From NCBI RefSeq assembly GCF_030866805.1, contig NZ_CP133019.1, positions 1,984,001-2,048,000 on the forward strand: a DNA stretch of 64,000 nt. The letters run 5' to 3'. A model generated the notes under the pieces. That model saw nothing but the letters and a program-made list of their open reading frames with translations, searched no databases and was not told the DNA's origin. The translations under genes and the position numbers were made by a program. The DNA comes from Microbacterium terrisoli (GTDB taxonomy: Bacteria; Actinomycetota; Actinomycetes; Actinomycetales; Microbacteriaceae). Of the stretch, positions 61,285 to 64,000 are shown in pieces (positions within the stretch are counted from its first letter, which is position 1; each line of letters begins with the position of its first letter).

Positions 61285-62685
61285 TCAGAGGCCGAACATG
61301 GCCGGTTGTAATGGCTTGTGCACCCGCTGCATGATCAGCGGCAGATGGTCAGCCTCGAGCTCGATGAGCGTGACTTCCATGCCCTCGAGAAGCGCCGCCT
61401 CCCCCGTTGTCCCGGACCCGGCGAACGGGTCGAGAACGTGCCCGCCAGGGCGAGTGACGAGACGGACAAGCCAACGCATCAGGTCGAGTGGCTTCACCGT
61501 CGAATGCTGAACACCGTCCACCTCGGGGCGCTCCGACGACGGTGCTTTCGCCTCGTAGCGGAACGTGGGGAAGAACCGTGACGCACCGCCCGAATCCGCG
61601 TACGTGTCGCCGGCGACGATGTTCCGTTTGTCCGCACCGTATATGGTCCCGCCCGGTCGTGGTGCACGCTCGGTGCGAGCCTTCATGAGACCGGAGGTGA
61701 GTACGCCCGACTGTTCATCGAGTGCCGCCGCCTGCGACTCATCCAGTAGCACGTTCGGTGGGAATCGGCCGTCCTTCGTGTGGCCGACGTACTCCTCGGC
61801 GTTGGGATCATCTGGGCGCCAATTGCCTCCCTCGCGGTTCAGGGTTGCGCCAGGTTTGAGTCGCTTGACCGTATAGGCCTTGCCTTCGCTGCCTGCCGTG
61901 TGAATCCGGTTCGCGTCGATGTTCAATGCCCCGGTGCCGTACGCGAGGACGTTCTCGGCCACAGTTGCGGGCTTCATCGATGGCTCGCGTCCATGACCGT
62001 TGCATGCCGGGCACGTGTAGACGTAAGGCGAAGCGGGTGGCGCAGGGGTGAACCGTGCGACACCTTTGCCGCCGCATCCGATACACGTGGGCCCGGTCCA
62101 CGCCGGCACAGCGAGCGGTTTCCGCGCGACGACGATCGGCTCATGCGCGGGCTTAAGGGCAGTACCCCAGCCCTGCCACCGCTCCGCCTCGACAGACAGT
62201 TCAACAGGTCCAGTCCTGCCGTTCATGGCTGAGCCGCCACCGTGGTCGTAGTTCACTCGTCCACGCCCAGAGGGTGCGTAATCCTCGCCCATGCTCAGAC
62301 GGCGGATGTCCTCGGGGCGACCCGTCCCCGAGGCGATCGCCTTCGCCACATCCATCGACTTCGGGAACCCGGACCCGTACAGCCACGCGATGGAGTCGCG
62401 GATCTCGAAGCCGGCGTCCTCGATCGCCACCGTCATCCGGTGCCATGTGCGTGTGCCACCGAACGTGAGCAGATGTCCACCTGGTTTAAGCACCCGCAAG
62501 CATTCGCGCCACAGGTCGACGTCGTACGCTATCCCGGATGAGTCCCACCCTTTGCCCATGAACCCGAGCTCATATGGTGGGTCGGTGACGATCGAGTCGA
62601 ACGTGTTGTCCGGGAATGTCGGCAGGATGTCCTTGTTGGAGCCGTGCCACAGGTGCAGACCACCGTCTTCGTAGTGAGGCTTCAC
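61285..62685 (-). CDS. DNA N6-adenine/N4-cytosine methyltransferase with inserted zinc ribbon
   Basis: 466 residues. DPPY catalytic motif (SIVTDPPYELGF, residues 32-43) precedes the SAM motif (DPFAGSGTTGEA, near residue 425), the beta-class order. A zinc ribbon is inserted at about 201-232 (CIGCGGKG and CPACNGHG), perhaps for target recognition. STVKPLDLMRWLVRLV is the usual beta-class segment before the SAM motif. No restriction partner nearby. Confidence 0.9.
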   Translation of the reverse strand: MKPHYEDGGLHLWHGSNKDILPTFPDNTFDSIVTDPPYELGFMGKGWDSSGIAYDVDLWRECLRVLKPGGHLLTFGGTRTWHRMTVAIEDAGFEIRDSIAWLYGSGFPKSMDVAKAIASGTGRPEDIRRLSMGEDYAPSGRGRVNYDHGGGSAMNGRTGPVELSVEAERWQGWGTALKPAHEPIVVARKPLAVPAWTGPTCIGCGGKGVARFTPAPPASPYVYTCPACNGHGREPSMKPATVAENVLAYGTGALNIDANRIHTAGSEGKAYTVKRLKPGATLNREGGNWRPDDPNAEEYVGHTKDGRFPPNVLLDESQAAALDEQSGVLTSGLMKARTERAPRPGGTIYGADKRNIVAGDTYADSGGASRFFPTFRYEAKAPSSERPEVDGVQHSTVKPLDLMRWLVRLVTRPGGHVLDPFAGSGTTGEAALLEGMEVTLIELEADHLPLIMQRVHKPLQPAMFGL

Positions 62686-63062
62686 GCTGTCTCTCCTATG
62701 AGGGTTATTCCCCCGTCATCTGTGAGGCGGACCAACGCCCCGTCCCAGCGAAGAATCGCGACCTCAGAGGGCCGTGCGATGCCGTTGAGTGGCACCAGGT
62801 ATCCGAGCTCGCGGGCCGCGTGCCGGTGCGACTCCGTCCAGCCGTGGTCGCCGGTCGTGCCCGTGCCGCACAGAATCACCCCATTGCTGGGGAGGTTCAC
62901 CCACGCGGCAGAGCTGCCACCCATCGCTCTCGGACGACGGTGATGCAGGGACCATGAGATTCCGCGCTCGTCCAACTGGACAGGCTGCCCACATTTGAAG
63001 CACCTGCCGTTATCACGTGCGATGATCTGTTGAACGGTCCGTGCGCTGAATCCCGTTGTCAC
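62682..63062 (-). CDS. HNH endonuclease
   Basis: 126 residues from GTG 63062. CFKCG zinc knuckle, then WSLHHRRPRAMGGS and NLPSNGVILCG: a compact HNH domain. Sits between an AP2-HNH gene and the methyltransferase with 4-base overlaps on both sides, so it is expressed with early genes. Confidence 0.88.
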   Translation of the reverse strand: MTTGFSARTVQQIIARDNGRCFKCGQPVQLDERGISWSLHHRRPRAMGGSSAAWVNLPSNGVILCGTGTTGDHGWTESHRHAARELGYLVPLNGIARPSEVAILRWDGALVRLTDDGGITLIGETA

Positions 63063-63703
63063 TGCGCGCTCCGGTCATTGAGGTTGTTTGTGAACAGTTC
63101 CATTCGTGCCTGTCGTGCGCATTCGGCTGCCTCCTCGGGACTATCGAAGCGACCCAGTCTCATCTGCTGACCGTTGTGCGTGACGTACGCCAGCCAGCGG
63201 TTGGACTTCCCGATACGGGAGACGCCGCGGTAGCCGGACGTGTTGTTTCGGAGCAGACCAGCGAGATTTTCCATGTTCTGTTTGTTCGTCGCAGATTGAA
63301 GATGTTCCAGTCGCACGCAACCGCGGTTGTGGCACTTGTGATCAACGAACAGATCCGGGCTAAGAGGGCCATGCGCCAACTCGAACACCAGACGATGCAC
63401 GGGATGTGGACGGTGATCGATGGTCAGCATCGCGTAGCCACTAGTGGAGTGCTGCGCGGCCCATTCCCAACACCCCTCACCTTTCACCGTGTAACGCGCG
63501 ATGCGTTCAGGGACGGGCGTACCTCGCGTCGTGTATGAGCGAATGGACGTTAGCTCGCGGCCAGCGAGCTGTTGCTGGTAATGCGTCGCACATAGATTCT
63601 TCGCGTAGAAGCGTCTCTCACACCCCGGAAATGAACAGCGCCCACCGTCACGGGAGACGATGAGCGCTGCTGTGGCCCGGCTGAAACCAGATGGTCTACC
63701 CAT
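63059..63703 (-). CDS. HNH-AP2 homing-type endonuclease
   Basis: 214 residues from ATG 63703. An N-terminal zinc part (CSFPGCERRFYAKNLC), an HNH core (GCWEWAAQHSTSGYA, HKCHNRGCVRLEHLQSATNKQN) and an AP2 DNA-binding domain (SGYRGVSRIGKSNRWLAYV). This order is typical of free-standing phage homing endonucleases. Confidence 0.88.
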   Translation of the reverse strand: MGRPSGFSRATAALIVSRDGGRCSFPGCERRFYAKNLCATHYQQQLAGRELTSIRSYTTRGTPVPERIARYTVKGEGCWEWAAQHSTSGYAMLTIDHRPHPVHRLVFELAHGPLSPDLFVDHKCHNRGCVRLEHLQSATNKQNMENLAGLLRNNTSGYRGVSRIGKSNRWLAYVTHNGQQMRLGRFDSPEEAAECARQARMELFTNNLNDRSAQ

Positions 63704-64000
63704 CGGACGGGTCCCACTGGGTACCGTCACCACTGAACGTGTGCACCAGGTCGTCGTGGATCGCAACCAACTCCGGCGCCTCATGCAGTCGTGACTTCTC
63801 GATATCGACCCACACCTTCGCGACCGCGTCAGCGGACTGTGCGCCCCTCAGAGCGCCTGCCGCTTTCCTGATCCGGTCAGCGTCCGACAGTGTGGGGATC
63901 GGCTGCCCTGTGGCCTTCTGCTGGCGGTTCCGGATCTCTTCCGCCGACGCGATGCCCTTCTTCGTGTCCCCGGCGAGAGCTGCGACGATCGCACGCCCCC
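63696..64000 (-). CDS. early phage protein, N-terminus beyond the window
   Basis: An open frame enters from the right edge and stops at 63696, overlapping the HNH-AP2 start by 8 bases. The visible 100 residues (GRAIVAALAGDTKKGIAS to GTQWDPSDG) are helical and charged with no motif I can name. Its place upstream of the nucleases suggests a recombination or replication protein, but that is only a guess. Confidence 0.7.
   Translation of the reverse strand, partial: GRAIVAALAGDTKKGIASAEEIRNRQQKATGQPIPTLSDADRIRKAAGALRGAQSADAVAKVWVDIEKSRLHEAPELVAIHDDLVHTFSGDGTQWDPSDG

Noticed and set aside
28487..64000. Search for attR, a CRISPR array or insertion sequences inside the prophage
   Set aside because: No second copy of the tRNA-His 3' end, no regularly spaced repeats with unique spacers and no transposase were seen.

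Overview
The window looks like a high-GC actinobacterial chromosome, most likely Microbacteriaceae (Microbacterium-like). The grounds are the GC-rich wobble positions, the clpX-clpP2-clpP1-tig cluster, an actinobacterial-type oligoribonuclease, a group II truncated globin, and many genes whose -10 box lies 6-9 bases from the start codon, which implies leaderless mRNAs. The genus is an inference from gene content, not from a search.

Bases 1-28,486 are ordinary chromosome. They hold an M3 peptidase (cut by the window edge), a SAM methyltransferase, the Clp protease and trigger factor quality-control cluster, tRNA-Pro and tRNA-Gly, a gamma-carbonic-anhydrase-like protein, Dps, an rpiB-nei pair, an ArsR regulator with a SulP anion transporter, aminopeptidase N, an ABC exporter followed by a NarL-type two-component system, an MscS channel-globin-flavoprotein operon, two acyl-CoA thioesterases, the ribosome-associated ABC-F protein EttA, a lipoprotein, an accessory Ssb, tRNA-Arg, orn and tRNA-His.

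From the 3' end of tRNA-His (about 28,486) to the right edge lies a siphovirus-type prophage that runs off the window, so attR and the far early genes are not seen. On the + strand, near attL, are an HNH endonuclease, a tyrosine integrase and a two-gene operon (GNAT-like protein plus HTH protein) behind an operator-like promoter. Nearly everything else is on the - strand and reads right to left: early genes at 64-54 kb (two HNH enzymes, two DNA methyltransferases, RusA resolvase, replication initiator, Ssb and many tiny Cys-rich proteins), a roughly 0.8 kb mostly non-coding divider with tRNA-Thr, then HNH-terminase-portal-MuF-scaffold-capsid-connectors-major tail-frameshifted chaperones-tape measure-minor tail-SGNH receptor protein-endolysin-holins at 52-31 kb.

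Several short + strand genes are inserted backwards into this - strand genome: a secreted SGNH hydrolase, two small two-helix membrane proteins and a 63-residue protein. Each has its own -10 box immediately before the start codon. The two membrane-protein genes share a nearly identical promoter-start cassette. These look like morons expressed in the lysogen, and they are the best candidates here for an undescribed host-protection or surface-modification function. A hairpin-rich, GTAG-repeated segment with a perfect DnaA box at 58.78-58.95 kb, next to the replication initiator gene, is a good candidate for the phage origin.
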